This document shows, piece by piece, positions 7,474 to 15,569 of a stretch of DNA of 23,140 nucleotides. Made by a program: the position numbers and the translations under genes. The notes under the pieces are model-generated. The model ran no database searches and was not told where the DNA came from. It was given only the letters and a program-made list of their open reading frames with translations. Numbering within the stretch: the first letter of the stretch is position 1; every line of letters starts with the position of its first letter. Origin of the DNA: Streptosporangiaceae bacterium (GTDB lineage: Bacteria > Actinomycetota > Actinomycetes > Streptosporangiales > Streptosporangiaceae); contig JASHTQ010000216.1 in NCBI GenBank assembly GCA_030040475.1, positions 1-23,140 of the forward strand, read 5' to 3'.

Positions 7474-7518
7474 ACCAATGGCCGGGACCTAGACCTGGGC
7501 GGACCGGAGGGCGCGGCG

Positions 7519-8406
7519 GTGGCGGAACCCAGTCCAGCGGCACAGCCAGGGCCAGCACGCGATCCCCTGCCAGCGGCGCAGGCGGGGGCGGCGCGCGATC
7601 CCCTGGCGGGGGCGGCGCAGGCGGGGGCGGCGCGGGAGCCGTTGCTGGAGGCAAGGAATCTGGCCAAGCGCTACGGGCACGTGCGGGCGCTGGACGGCGC
7701 GAGCTTCCAGGTCTTCCCCGCCGAGGTGGTCGCGCTCATCGGAGACAACGGCGCGGGCAAGAGCACCCTGGTCAAGATCCTGTCCGGTGCGATCAGGCCC
7801 GATGACGGCGAGATCCTGGTCGGCGGCAGGCCCGTGCAGCTGTCAAGCCCGCTGGACGCCCGGCGGTACGGGATCGAGACCGTGTACCAGGATCTCGCGC
7901 TGGCTCCCGACCTGGACGCGGCCGCGAACCTCCACCTGGGCCGGGAGATCTACCTGATCCCGTTCCTGCGGGTGCTGAACCGCGCGGAGATGCGCCGCCG
8001 TGCCGTTCGCGCGTTCGCGGACCTCGGCGTCGAACTGCCCGACGTGTCCGCCCCCGTCGGCACGCTGTCCGGCGGCCAGCGGCAGTCGGTAGCCGTCGCC
8101 CGCGCGGTCGCCCACGCGAGCAAGGTCATCTTCATGGACGAGCCCACCGCCGCGCTCGGCGTCGTGCAGCGCGGCCGCGTCCTCGACAACATCAGGCGGG
8201 TCCGCGGCAACGGCATATCGGTGGTCCTGATCAGCCACAACATGCCCGAGGTGCTCGCCGTCGCGGACCGGGTCGAGGTATTGCGCCTGGGCCGCCGGGT
8301 GGCCAGGTTCGACGCCGCGGAGACCTCCGTGGACCAGCTCGTCGGCGCCATGACCGGCGCCCTGGACATCGCCGATCCCCGGGGTACCGGAAGGGACCCG
8401 GCATGA
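7519..8406 (+). CDS. Sugar ABC transporter ATP-binding protein (single-domain, FrcA-like)
   Basis: A 295-residue ATPase of the sugar importer class. Visible motifs: Walker A GDNGAGKST (75-83), Q-loop in VYQDLAL, signature LSGGQRQSVAVARA, Walker B VIFMDEP and switch His in LISHN. It has one nucleotide-binding domain, like FrcA, not the tandem pair of RbsA/MglA/XylG. The GTG at 7519 is preferred over the ATG at 7459 because GGAGGG lies at 7506-7511 with a 7-nt spacer, and the earlier ATG sits inside an operator. An odd N-terminal extension of about 45 residues is built from three near-identical 12-13-residue repeats (AQxGxARDPLxxA, residues 8-45) before the ATPase fold starts. The stop overlaps the permease start (ATGA), indicating translational coupling. 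Confidence 0.92.
   Translation: MAEPSPAAQPGPARDPLPAAQAGAARDPLAGAAQAGAAREPLLEARNLAKRYGHVRALDGASFQVFPAEVVALIGDNGAGKSTLVKILSGAIRPDDGEILVGGRPVQLSSPLDARRYGIETVYQDLALAPDLDAAANLHLGREIYLIPFLRVLNRAEMRRRAVRAFADLGVELPDVSAPVGTLSGGQRQSVAVARAVAHASKVIFMDEPTAALGVVQRGRVLDNIRRVRGNGISVVLISHNMPEVLAVADRVEVLRLGRRVARFDAAETSVDQLVGAMTGALDIADPRGTGRDPA
7540..7653 (+). repeat. Three in-frame 36-39-bp repeats coding an Ala-rich linker
   Basis: Within the start of the ATPase gene, AQPGPARDPLPA, AQAGAARDPLAGA and AQAGAAREPLLEA follow each other without a gap. The DNA is also repeated (two copies of CGCGATCCCCTG and several GGCGCAGGCGGGGGCGGCGC-like stretches), which points to recent duplication by slippage. Confidence 0.8.
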
Positions 8407-9470
8407 GCGGCGAGACCGACGCCGTCAAGGCCGGCCAGCAGGGCAGCGACCTCATGCTCGGTCCCCCGCGGGGACGGGGCGGCGGGCAGGCGCGCAAGCT
8501 CGCCGCCAGGCTGGTCACGGGGAACGTGACCTGGACCTTCGTCGCCCTGATCATCGAGATGGCCTACTTCACCGCGGCCGCGCCCGGCAAGTTCCTCACC
8601 TTGACCGACCTGTCGCTGATCAGCCAGGGCGCGGCGCCGTTCCTGCTGATGGCCATCGGCGAGACCTTCGTCATCATCACCGCGGGCATCGACCTGTCGG
8701 TCGGGTTCGTGCTCGTGCTGTCCGGCGTGGTGGCCGGCGAGTTCTACCTCAGCCACGGCGGCCCGAACGCCTCGACCGGCATCATCTGGCTCGGCGCGCT
8801 TATCGGCCTGGCCGTGGGCGCGGGCTGGGGCCTGGTACAGGGCTTCCTCGTCGCCGTGGCGAAGATCCCGCCGCTGATCGCGACGCTGGCCGGGCTCGGC
8901 GGCGCGGAGGGCATCAGCTACCTGATCACCGGCGGTTCGGACCTGCGGACCGTGCCGAACCGGCTGGTGAGCTCGATCGGCGTCGGCGGCATCTTCGGCG
9001 TGCAATGGCTGATCGTCATATCGTTCGCGGCCACGCTGGTCTTCGGCCTGGTGCTGGCCTACACGCAGTTCGGCAGGTACACGTACGCGATCGGTTCCAA
9101 CCCGGAGGCGGCAACCCGGGCCGGCATCAAGGTCGGCAGGCACCTGCTGAAGGTGTACGCGCTGAGCGGGATGCTGGCCGGCCTGGCCGGGATCCTGGAC
9201 CTCGGCTACTTCGGCACCACCACGATCTCCGGGCACCCGCTCGACAACCTGACGGTGATCACCGCCGTGGTCCTCGGCGGGGCCAGCCTGTTCGGCGGCC
9301 GGGGCTCGATGGTCGGCACGCTGATCGGGGTGTACATCCCCGCCATGCTCGCGACCGGTCTGATCATCGTCGGCGTCAACCAGTACTGGCAGTACGTGCT
9401 CACCGGGGCGGTGCTCGCCGCCGCCGTCTATCTCGATCAGTTCCGCCGCAGGCTGCGTGAGCGCATGTAA
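8403..9470 (+). CDS. Sugar ABC transporter permease (RbsC/FrcC family)
   Basis: A 355-residue membrane protein of the BPD_transp_2 family that forms the channel of monosaccharide importers. About eight to ten hydrophobic segments are visible from residue 45 onward. Typical family stretches are present: FLLMAIGETFVIITAGIDLS near 76-98, and the coupling-loop region GSNPEAATRAGIKV near 231-244, followed by VVLGGASLFGGRGSMVGTLIG. The start codon overlaps the ATPase stop by 4 nt. A lipoprotein binding protein follows, so the three genes form a complete importer. Presence beside a LacI repressor and manA suggests a hexose such as fructose or mannose, but the substrate is inferred. Confidence 0.93.
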   Translation: MSGETDAVKAGQQGSDLMLGPPRGRGGGQARKLAARLVTGNVTWTFVALIIEMAYFTAAAPGKFLTLTDLSLISQGAAPFLLMAIGETFVIITAGIDLSVGFVLVLSGVVAGEFYLSHGGPNASTGIIWLGALIGLAVGAGWGLVQGFLVAVAKIPPLIATLAGLGGAEGISYLITGGSDLRTVPNRLVSSIGVGGIFGVQWLIVISFAATLVFGLVLAYTQFGRYTYAIGSNPEAATRAGIKVGRHLLKVYALSGMLAGLAGILDLGYFGTTTISGHPLDNLTVITAVVLGGASLFGGRGSMVGTLIGVYIPAMLATGLIIVGVNQYWQYVLTGAVLAAAVYLDQFRRRLRERM

Positions 9471-9518
9471 GGCGATGCCGTGCGCGGCCCCACTCCCCAG
9501 CACCCCTCAGGAGGCCCA

Positions 9519-10550
9519 ATGTCACGAAGCTTCCAGGCACGCGCCGTCGGACTGTCCGCGACCATGGTCGTCGGGCTGGTCCTGAGCGCCTGCGCCAGCA
9601 GTACCAGCAGCACCACAAGCACCAGCCCGAGCACCGGCACGAGCAGCGCGGCCGCGTCCCTCGCCGGGAAGAACGTCGAGCTCATCGTCGGTACCAAGAG
9701 CGACGACTTCTACGTCACCATGGAATGCGGCGCGATGGCCGAGGCGACCAAGCTCGGCGTGCACCTGACCGTCAACGGCCCGCCGGACTTCTCGGTCAGC
9801 GAGCAGGCGCCCATCCTCAACGCGGTCGCGGCCGCCAAGCCCAACGCGCTGATCGTCGCCCCGACCAGCGCGACCGCGCTCAACCCCGAACTGCAGCGGA
9901 TCCAGGCCGAGGGCATCAAGCTCATCTTCGTGGACACCGACTCCAGCGACATGTCGCTCGGCCTGTCCCGGATTACCTCCGACAACATCGGCGGCGGCAA
10001 GCTGGCCGCCGACTCCCTGGGCGCCGCGATCGGCGGTAAGGGCACGGTCGCGGTCATCAACGTCATGCCGGGCATCAGCACTACCGACGCCCGGATCCAG
10101 GGCTTCGACCAGGAGATGGCGGCGAAGTACCCGAACATCAAGGTGCTGCCGGTGCAGTACGACAACGACAGCGCGGCCACCGCGGCCAGCCAGGTCGAGG
10201 GCGACATCACCGCGCACCCCGACCTGAGCGGCGTGTTCGCCACCAACGTGCTCAGCGCGCAGGGCGCGGCCACCGGCGTCGATCACGCCGGCAAGTCCGG
10301 CACGGTCAAGGTCGCCACCTTCGACGCCGACCCGCAGCAGATGCAGGCGTTGCAGTCCAACACGATCCAGCTCGCGATCGCCCAGGACCCCTACCTCGAG
10401 GGCGAAGACGGCGTGCAGCAGGCCGTGAACGCGATCCTCGGCAAGCCGGTGACCGCCAGCATCGGCACGCCGCTGGTAGCGATCACCAGGCAGAACATGA
10501 CCCAGCCCGCAGTCTCCAAGTATGTGTACGTGAGCGCCTGCAACGGCTAG
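9519..10550 (+). CDS. Sugar ABC transporter substrate-binding lipoprotein
   Basis: A 343-residue periplasmic-binding-protein-like (Peripla_BP_4) lipoprotein. A signal peptide ends in the lipobox LSAC with Cys25 for lipidation, then a Ser/Thr-rich tether (26-45). The mature fold starts near NVELIVGTKSDDFYVTMECG and shows the two-lobe pattern (NALIVAPTSATALNP, LIFVDTDSSDM, GVFATNVLSAQGAATG, VKVATFDADPQQMQAL). The ATG at 9519 is chosen over the in-frame GTG at 9480 because AGGAGG lies at 9509-9514 and the signal peptide starts there. It is the last gene of the importer operon, 48 nt after the permease. The binding protein coming last is typical of FrcBCA-like rearranged operons only in part; the ligand is unknown. 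Confidence 0.92.
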   Translation: MSRSFQARAVGLSATMVVGLVLSACASSTSSTTSTSPSTGTSSAAASLAGKNVELIVGTKSDDFYVTMECGAMAEATKLGVHLTVNGPPDFSVSEQAPILNAVAAAKPNALIVAPTSATALNPELQRIQAEGIKLIFVDTDSSDMSLGLSRITSDNIGGGKLAADSLGAAIGGKGTVAVINVMPGISTTDARIQGFDQEMAAKYPNIKVLPVQYDNDSAATAASQVEGDITAHPDLSGVFATNVLSAQGAATGVDHAGKSGTVKVATFDADPQQMQALQSNTIQLAIAQDPYLEGEDGVQQAVNAILGKPVTASIGTPLVAITRQNMTQPAVSKYVYVSACNG

Positions 10551-10557
10551 CTGGGTA

Positions 10558-10588
10558 CCCACGGGGGACGGTGTCCGGTTGCCGTGGG
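10558..10588 (+). terminator. Nested hairpin after the ABC operon
   Basis: CCCACGG (10558-10564) pairs with CCGTGGG (10582-10588); a smaller GGAC/GTCC stem lies inside the loop. It begins 8 nt after the binding-protein stop codon. No T-run follows directly, although the AT-rich loop of the next palindrome lies just beyond. Confidence 0.5.
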
Positions 10589-10589
10589 A

Positions 10590-10663
10590 AGCACCACTGC
10601 CCGTTCGGGATAAAAAAAATTGAAAACTTCCGAACGGGCGGTGGTGCTACGGCCCGAGCCTGG
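10590..10663 (+). repeat. Repeat family copy A: 19-bp palindrome with AT-rich loop plus conserved right flank
   Basis: Arms at 10590-10608 and 10630-10648 are complementary over 19 bp with one G-T pair, around a 21-nt AT-rich loop. The right arm and its flank (TTCCGAACGGG...GTGGT..TACGGCCCGAGCCTGG, 10628-10663) recur at 18467-18502 and 18568-18602. GAACGGG here is 83 bp before the proposed ATG at 10715. It could be a regulator site, an RNA hairpin or a small mobile palindrome. Confidence 0.75.
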
Positions 10664-10701
10664 TTACCCGGCAGCCGGCGGATCTGGCTACGGACAGTGC
10701 C

Positions 10702-10714
10702 TAGTATGGCGGCG
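10702..10714 (+). promoter_or_regulatory. Candidate leaderless -10 element for the beta-propeller gene
   Basis: TAGTAT at 10702-10707 is followed by 7 nt and the ATG at 10715. No ribosome-binding sequence precedes this ATG, which fits a leaderless transcript. Confidence 0.45.
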
Positions 10715-11887
10715 ATGGGTGTGAGCGGACCGCGGGAGATCTTCACCCGACGGCGGGCGCTGGCCGGCCTCGGCGCGCTGGCCGGGCTGTCCGCCGCGGG
10801 GTGCGCGTCGTCGGGCGCCGCGACGGCCGAGGTCACGGTGCGCCAGCCGCCGCCCAAGATCTTGTGGCGGAGCAGGCCGTTCGTCGACGGCGAATACGTG
10901 CTCGGCGTGGTCCCGGCCGGGGAGATCGTCTGCGCGGGCGACGGGTTCGGCAACGTCTACGGGCTGAGCGCGGCGTCCGGGAAGACGGTGTGGCGGCGGA
11001 CGTTCGGCAATGACTCGGCCGGCTACCTGCCGCTGGCGGCGTCGGGCGGCCGGGTATTCGCCGTCGGCTCCATGCGGGTCGCCGCGCTGAGCGCCGCGAC
11101 CGGCAAGCAGCTGTGGTCGGTGCCCGCGGCCGGCGTCGAGCCCGGCTTCCCGCCGCAGCTCCCGACCTACTTCGTGGTGTACGCGAACGGCATCGTGTGC
11201 GTGCTCGGCGCGGACGGCGACGTGGCGGGCCTGGATCCGGGGACCGGCGGCACGGTCTGGCGCCACGGCCCGCTGGCGTCCGGCGGGTTCGGCACCGGCG
11301 CGGTGGCTGGCGGCGGCGTCCTGTACGTGGCGCAGACGAGCGGCGGCGTCGCGGCGTTTGACGTGCCGACCGGGCGGCTGCGGTGGGCCGCGCCGGCCCC
11401 CTCGGTCGCCTCGACGCTCCTGGTCTTGGACGGAGCGGTCGCCGGTACTCCCACCGAGTCGCCCAGCTATGACGCGGGCCAGCTCACGTTCGGGCTGCAG
11501 GCGGCCACCGGGCGGCTGCTGTGGCACGCGAACTTCGACAAGCAGACCTACAGCAGCATCGCCGGCGCGGGCGGCCAGGTCTTCGTCCACGTCAACCTGC
11601 TGAACGGAGCCGCCACGGTCGGGAACGCGATCTACACGCTGGCCGCGCGCAGCGGCCGGACGGTGTGGCACCGCTCGTTTCCCGGTCAGTCCATCGGCGG
11701 GACGATCGACGCGGCCGGCGGCCTGCTGTACACCTGCTTCAGCGACGGCGTCCTGCGCGCGCTGTCCCCGGCGACCGGCGCGAACGTGTGGCAGAGTGCC
11801 GCACTGGGCCCGGTGGACAGCATCACGCCCGGCTCGGGGGTCGTTTACGGCAGCGCGTCCGGCACCATCTACGCCTTCCAGCCATAA
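10715..11887 (+). CDS. Tat-exported lipoprotein with PQQ-like beta-propeller
   Basis: A 390-residue protein with a twin-arginine signal (FTRRRALAGLGALAGLSAAG) ending in a lipobox, SAAGC (Cys at about 30), so it should be exported folded and lipid-anchored outside the membrane. The rest is a seven- or eight-bladed propeller of the PQQ/quinoprotein-like type. Blades show the repeating pattern G..Y.L.A.TGK..W: GFGNVYGLSAASGKTVW, MRVAALSAATGKQLW, GLDPGTGGTVW, AAFDVPTGRLRW, ALSPATGANVW. No catalytic PQQ site is evident, so it is more likely a scaffold or binding protein, as in BamB-like lipoproteins. ATG 10715 is preferred (alternative ATG 10706) because of the leaderless -10 spacing. It is convergent with the TPR gene. 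Confidence 0.85.
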   Translation: MGVSGPREIFTRRRALAGLGALAGLSAAGCASSGAATAEVTVRQPPPKILWRSRPFVDGEYVLGVVPAGEIVCAGDGFGNVYGLSAASGKTVWRRTFGNDSAGYLPLAASGGRVFAVGSMRVAALSAATGKQLWSVPAAGVEPGFPPQLPTYFVVYANGIVCVLGADGDVAGLDPGTGGTVWRHGPLASGGFGTGAVAGGGVLYVAQTSGGVAAFDVPTGRLRWAAPAPSVASTLLVLDGAVAGTPTESPSYDAGQLTFGLQAATGRLLWHANFDKQTYSSIAGAGGQVFVHVNLLNGAATVGNAIYTLAARSGRTVWHRSFPGQSIGGTIDAAGGLLYTCFSDGVLRALSPATGANVWQSAALGPVDSITPGSGVVYGSASGTIYAFQP

Positions 11888-13576
11888 GGCGGTCAGGCGG
11901 CAGTAGCAGGACGCGGTGATCGGCACGTCGGCGTGGGCGGCGACGACCTTGAGCTGCTGGGCGACGACGCCGGCCAGTTCGTGCTTGCCAAGGCGGGTCA
12001 GGCATTCGTGGTAGCCGTGCAGGCTCCAGACGTTGGCCGGGTGCTGGCATCCCCTGGGGAGGGTGTCGTCCAGGCCGAGGTCGGCGCGGTAGACAGCCTC
12101 GGCCTCGGCGACGTGGCCCTGCTCGAGCAGCAGCGCGCCGAGCGCGTGGCGGGCCGGCTGCATCCAGCCCCACGGCTCGTCGTAGGGCAGGCCGTCGTCT
12201 CGCTCGACGGCTTGCCTCAGGCGGGCGAAGGCGTTCTCGTAACTGCCTTCGCGGTAGGCGATCTCGCCGTCGAGCATGGCCTCGGCGACTGTCAGGATGT
12301 CCTGGCAGGTGTTGTTGAACACGGTGCGCGACGGCGGGACGTTGTGCTGTGCGTGTTTGAACAGCGCGCGCTGGTCGCGGGCGTTGTCGAGGCGGCCGGT
12401 GGCGGCGTGGGCGATGCCCTTGGCGTAGTGCGTCATCGCGGTGGTGACGCAGTACAGGTCCTGGTCGGCGGGCAGCGGGGTGTCGATGATGTCCTGCCAG
12501 CGGCCGAACCTGATCAGCACGTGCATCCTCATCGGGACGAACCCCTCGAGCCAGTCGGCCATCGGGGGGACTCTTATCTCGAGGAGCTCGGCGGGGATCG
12601 CGGCGGCTAGCTGGTCGGCGGCCTCCAGGGCGGTGCGCTGCTGGCCGAGGAACATCGCGCCGTAGATCTTGAAATGGATGTTGTGCGCGCGGTACAGGGT
12701 GTAGAAGTTCATCGCGCCGCGGGCTTCCGCGAACTTCTCGTCCGCCTTGATCGCCGCGGTGTTGCAGGCCACGACCCGGCGGTAGTCGCCGCACAGGACG
12801 TCCAGGTGAGTCGGCATGTGCCGCAGGTGCCCGGCGTCCGGGACGAGGTCGCGGAGGAGTTCGGCTGCTTGGAGGGCGTCTTCCGGGCTCGCCGACATCT
12901 CCATCAGGTGGATAAAAAGGTGCAGGAGGCCGGGGTGCTGCCGGCCTTCCCCGGTTTCGATCGCGCGGTCGAGGACGGCCTTGGCCTCGAGGGTGGCCGA
13001 GCCTTCGGCCGACTCGCCGGTCTTGGTGTCCCACAGTGCCCACGGGGTCAGGTTCATCAGCGCGTCGGCGAACAGCGCGGCGACGTCGAGGTCGTCGGGG
13101 AAGTCCCGGTAGACCGATCGCATCGCGTCGGCGTATTGCCTGTTCCAGGCGTTGGCGTCCGCCGTCCACGCCGCGACGTCGGCGTTGCCGGCCGGGGGCT
13201 GGGCGTGGGCGGCGGGGGGCTCGGCTCGGGGATAGCGGGCGGCCAGCGCGTGTGCCAGCGCGCGCTCGACCGGTACGGTGGCGGCCTCGATCGCCGCCCG
13301 GGACGCGGTGAAGGCGCGAGACACCGACGCGGACAGGTCGGCCTCGTCGAAGGCCTCCCAGGGCTTGTTGTAGTTCGGGCCTAGCGCGTAGGCCAGGCCC
13401 CAGTGCGCGAGCGCGCAGCCGGGGTCGGCCCCGATCGCGCGCTCGAAGCAGGCCGCCGCCTCCTCGTGGTTGAACGCGTACGCCCAGACGAGCCCGCGGT
13501 TGACCCACAGCCGGGCGTGCGCCGATTCCGTGGTGACGTTCCTGGCGTAGGTCCCCAGGTCGAAGTAGTCGGACAT
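11888..13576 (-). CDS. Tetratricopeptide repeat protein, native stop codon missing
   Basis: From the ATG at 13576 (GAGGG 6 nt upstream) this frame encodes about 560 residues of an all-helical TPR-like protein: repeats such as HARLWVNRGLVWAYAFNHEE, ACFERAIGADPGCALAHWGL and later HLFIHLMEMSASPEDALQAA. It resembles a family of uncharacterised bacterial TPR proteins of similar length; role unknown, probably cytoplasmic and a protein-binding scaffold. Recognisable sequence ends near TASCYCRL at about 11895. No stop follows: the frame stays open across the antisense strand of the entire beta-propeller gene to 10688, giving a theoretical 962-residue product. Removing one C from CCGCCTGA near 11898 would create an immediate TGA, so a one-base insertion is a likely cause. 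I end the feature at the limit of plausible coding sequence. Confidence 0.7.
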
Positions 13577-13627
13577 GTCTGCTGCCCTCGGCGGTTGCTC
13601 GGTCCCGGCGTTCACCATTGTGCAGGC

Positions 13628-13640
13628 TAGGGTCGGGACC
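13628..13640 (+). promoter_or_regulatory. Candidate leaderless -10 element for the 13641 hydrolase
   Basis: TAGGGT at 13628-13633 is followed by 7 nt and ATG 13641, with no purine-rich ribosome site between. The same arrangement occurs upstream of tetR, the propeller gene, the P450 remnant and the acylphosphatase. Confidence 0.4.
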
Positions 13641-14531
13641 ATGCGCACCCACCTGCTTGCCCTGCCCGGCGGGCGCCAGACCGCCTACTGCGACGGCGAT
13701 CCGGACGGCTACCCGGTGATCGGTCTGCACGGCACGCCCGGCTGCCGGCTCGGCCGGTGGCCCGACGAGTCGGTCTACGCCCGGGCTCGGGTCCGCTACA
13801 TCACCTTCGACCGGGCCGGGTACGGCCAGGCCTCCCGCAACGCCGGCCGCACCGTCGCGGACGAGGCGGCCGACGTGCTGGCCGTCGCGGACGCGCTGGG
13901 CCTGGAGCGTTTCGGGGTAACCGGCGGCTCGGGCGGCGGGCCGGGCTCGCTGGCCTGTGCCGCGCTGCTGGCCGGGCGAGTCGAGCGGGTTGCCTGCCAG
14001 TCCGGGCTGGCCCCGTACGGGCTCGGCGGCCTGCCGCACGATCAGTGGCTGGCCGGGCAGACGGCCGAGAACGCCGAGGAGGTCGACTGGGCGCTGGCCG
14101 GGCCGGAGGTCCTTCTCCGCGGCCTGACCGCGCGGCAGCGTGACCTGGAGGACGGGCTCGCGACCGACCCGGCCGGACTGGTCGGCGATGACGTCACCGA
14201 CGTGGATCGCGAGGTCATGCTGCGGCCTGAGATCGTCGAGGTGTTCAGGCGGATCGTGGCCGAGCAGGCCGCGCACGGCGTCTGGGGATGGGTGGACGAC
14301 ACCCTGGCCCAGACCCGTCCGTGGGGCTTCGACCTGGGCGTGATCGGCGTTCCCGTGCTGCTGACCTACGGGCTCGCGGACGCCTTCGTGCCGCCGCGGC
14401 ACGGACAGTGGCTCGCCTCGCACCTGCCCACGGCGCAGGTCGAGGTCAGCCCAGAGGGCGGCCACATGATCACCGACCCCGACGCCGACATCGTGCACGT
14501 GCTCGGCTGGCTGCGGGACCCGGCCGGGTAA
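13641..14531 (+). CDS. Alpha/beta hydrolase
   Basis: A 296-residue alpha/beta-hydrolase fold enzyme. The oxyanion-hole motif HGTPG is at 30-34, nucleophile Ser97 in TGGSGGGPG, acid Asp247 in YGLADAFVP and His275 in GGHMI, so the catalytic triad is intact. A cap region of about residues 125-225 is helical. Esterase, lactonase or epoxide hydrolase activity are all possible; the substrate cannot be read. There is no signal peptide. The ATG at 13641 begins directly at the fold and has a leaderless -10 element. An in-frame upstream ATG at 13575 would place 22 implausible residues in front and overlap the divergent TPR start. Its 3' end abuts the P450 remnant on the other strand. Confidence 0.88.
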   Translation: MRTHLLALPGGRQTAYCDGDPDGYPVIGLHGTPGCRLGRWPDESVYARARVRYITFDRAGYGQASRNAGRTVADEAADVLAVADALGLERFGVTGGSGGGPGSLACAALLAGRVERVACQSGLAPYGLGGLPHDQWLAGQTAENAEEVDWALAGPEVLLRGLTARQRDLEDGLATDPAGLVGDDVTDVDREVMLRPEIVEVFRRIVAEQAAHGVWGWVDDTLAQTRPWGFDLGVIGVPVLLTYGLADAFVPPRHGQWLASHLPTAQVEVSPEGGHMITDPDADIVHVLGWLRDPAG

Positions 14532-15224
14532 GCGCGGCCGCGGGGTCGCGGGCGCGGGGCGGCGGGCCGCCAGGCGAACCGGGAAGACGGCGGGGACCAG
14601 GACCGCCCGGGCCTTCGGGCGCACGTCTTCCTCGCCGGTGAGGTTCCAGCGGGCGGCCATCGAGGCCACGATGAGGGTCGCCTCGGCCAGGCCGAACTCC
14701 TCGCCGATGCACTTGGTGGCGCCCGCGCCGAACGGCAGGACGGCGTTGCGCAGCGGCGGGTTCAGCCAGCGGGCGGGGTCGAAGCGATCCGGATCCGGGT
14801 AGGCGTCCGGGCGGCGGTGCAGCACGTAAGGGCTGAACACGACCATGGCTCCGGGCCTCAGGGTGCGGCCGGCGAGGCTGGTCTCGCGGGTACAGGTCCG
14901 CGGGATGACCCAGGCGGGCGGGTACAGGCGCAGGGCCTCACGGACTACGCGGGAGGTCAGCTCGAGGCGGGGCAGGTGATCCCAGCCGGCGACGTTCCCG
15001 TTGAGGACCGAGTCCGTTTCCGCGTGGAGGTCGGTGAGTACCTCGTGGGCGAGTTCGGGTTGGCACGGGACGTACGCCGGCCTCTGGCCGAGCCTGAGCT
15101 CCACCAGGTCGCCGTGGGCCGGGAGCGAGGCGAGCAGCTCGAGCGGGCGCCGCCGCAGCTTCAGGACGTGGCCGAGGAGCGGCCAGGCGCCCGGCGCGCG
15201 GCCGGATCGCATGGTGCCCGGCAT
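14532..15224 (-). pseudogene. Cytochrome P450 with a large in-frame internal deletion
   Basis: The frame from ATG 15224 begins as a normal P450 (APGAWPLLGHVLKLRRRPLE, then VELRLGQRPAYVPCQPELAH). At about residues 63-68 (near 15025) it jumps to sequence that normally follows the I helix: LHAETDSVL, LPRLELTSRVVREALRLYPP. Roughly 200 residues, including the oxygen-activating I-helix AGxxT region, are absent while the frame is kept. The ExxR motif (Glu96-Arg99), the PDRFDPARW segment and the heme-Cys loop FGAGATKCIG (Cys172) remain. Without the I helix it cannot be a working monooxygenase. No stop is seen at the expected end; the frame stays open far beyond, antisense to the hydrolase gene, so 14532 is an estimated boundary. 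A leaderless -10 (TAACGT at 15232-15237) precedes the start. Confidence 0.75.
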
Positions 15225-15363
15225 GGCCTGAACGTTATCCGACACCCGAGTAGCGCTGGAATGTGGCGGCATCGGGGGTGCATGCCAGTACCGCGACCGG
15301 ATTCCGAGTGCTCGCGGCCTCGCTGAGCGACCCCACCGACCCCAGATTTTGTCCTGCCCCATC

Positions 15364-15409
15364 ATTGTGGGTCGTTACTACCCCCAGGAGGGAAGTTTTG
15401 ACCCACAAT
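15364..15409. repeat. 10-bp inverted repeat ATTGTGGGTC / GACCCACAAT
   Basis: Perfect arms at 15364-15373 and 15400-15409 with a 26-nt spacer, in a gene-free stretch between the P450 remnant and the DUF998 gene. It may be a protein-binding site or part of a dispersed palindrome; nothing else identifies it. Confidence 0.7.
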
Positions 15410-15476
15410 CATCGCGGCTCCCCCGGCGCGAACCCCAGAGGCCACGTGAGTCTCAGATGTGGGGGGTGCCGATCAG

Positions 15477-15519
15477 CGTGGACACTTACCCGCCGCACTT
15501 CGGGGGGTAAGTGTCCACG
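15477..15519. terminator. Perfect 15-bp hairpin
   Basis: CGTGGACACTTACCC (15477-15491) is fully complementary to GGGTAAGTGTCCACG (15505-15519), with a 13-nt loop. It lies just past the 3' end of the minus-strand DUF998 gene. It may end transcription, but the length and perfection of the stem are more than an ordinary terminator needs, and there is no T-run. Confidence 0.5.
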
Positions 15520-15569
15520 ATCACGCAGGGCGCAGTCACGCGCTCCCCTCCGGCGCGAGCGCGCCCGAG

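Larger units (their letters stand above)
15225..15569. other. Gene-free interval with stacked palindromes
   Basis: No plausible gene is seen in these 345 bases. Besides the two inverted repeats listed separately, GGCGCG/CGCGCC (15552-15557 and 15560-15565) forms a short hairpin directly after the DUF998 stop. Base composition is locally less GC-rich between 15340 and 15410. Confidence 0.6.

Noticed and set aside
7459..7518. ATG at 7459 as start of the ABC ATPase
   Set aside because: It lies inside an operator and only about 5 nt after the predicted transcription start with no ribosome site; GTG 7519 has GGAGGG at ideal spacing. Still possible as a leaderless start.
12674..13384. Plus-strand frame of 236 codons opposite the TPR gene
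   Set aside because: Gly/Arg/Val-rich with no family features; the minus strand has clear TPR-like helices.
11823..15365. A single minus-strand frame of 1180 codons
   Set aside because: Only 14532-15224 shows protein family features (P450). The rest is antisense to the hydrolase and out of frame with the TPR gene, with Arg/Pro-rich nonsense typical of stop-poor GC-rich DNA.
15477..15519. CRISPR-like repeat
   Set aside because: A single palindrome without regularly spaced copies, spacers or cas genes.
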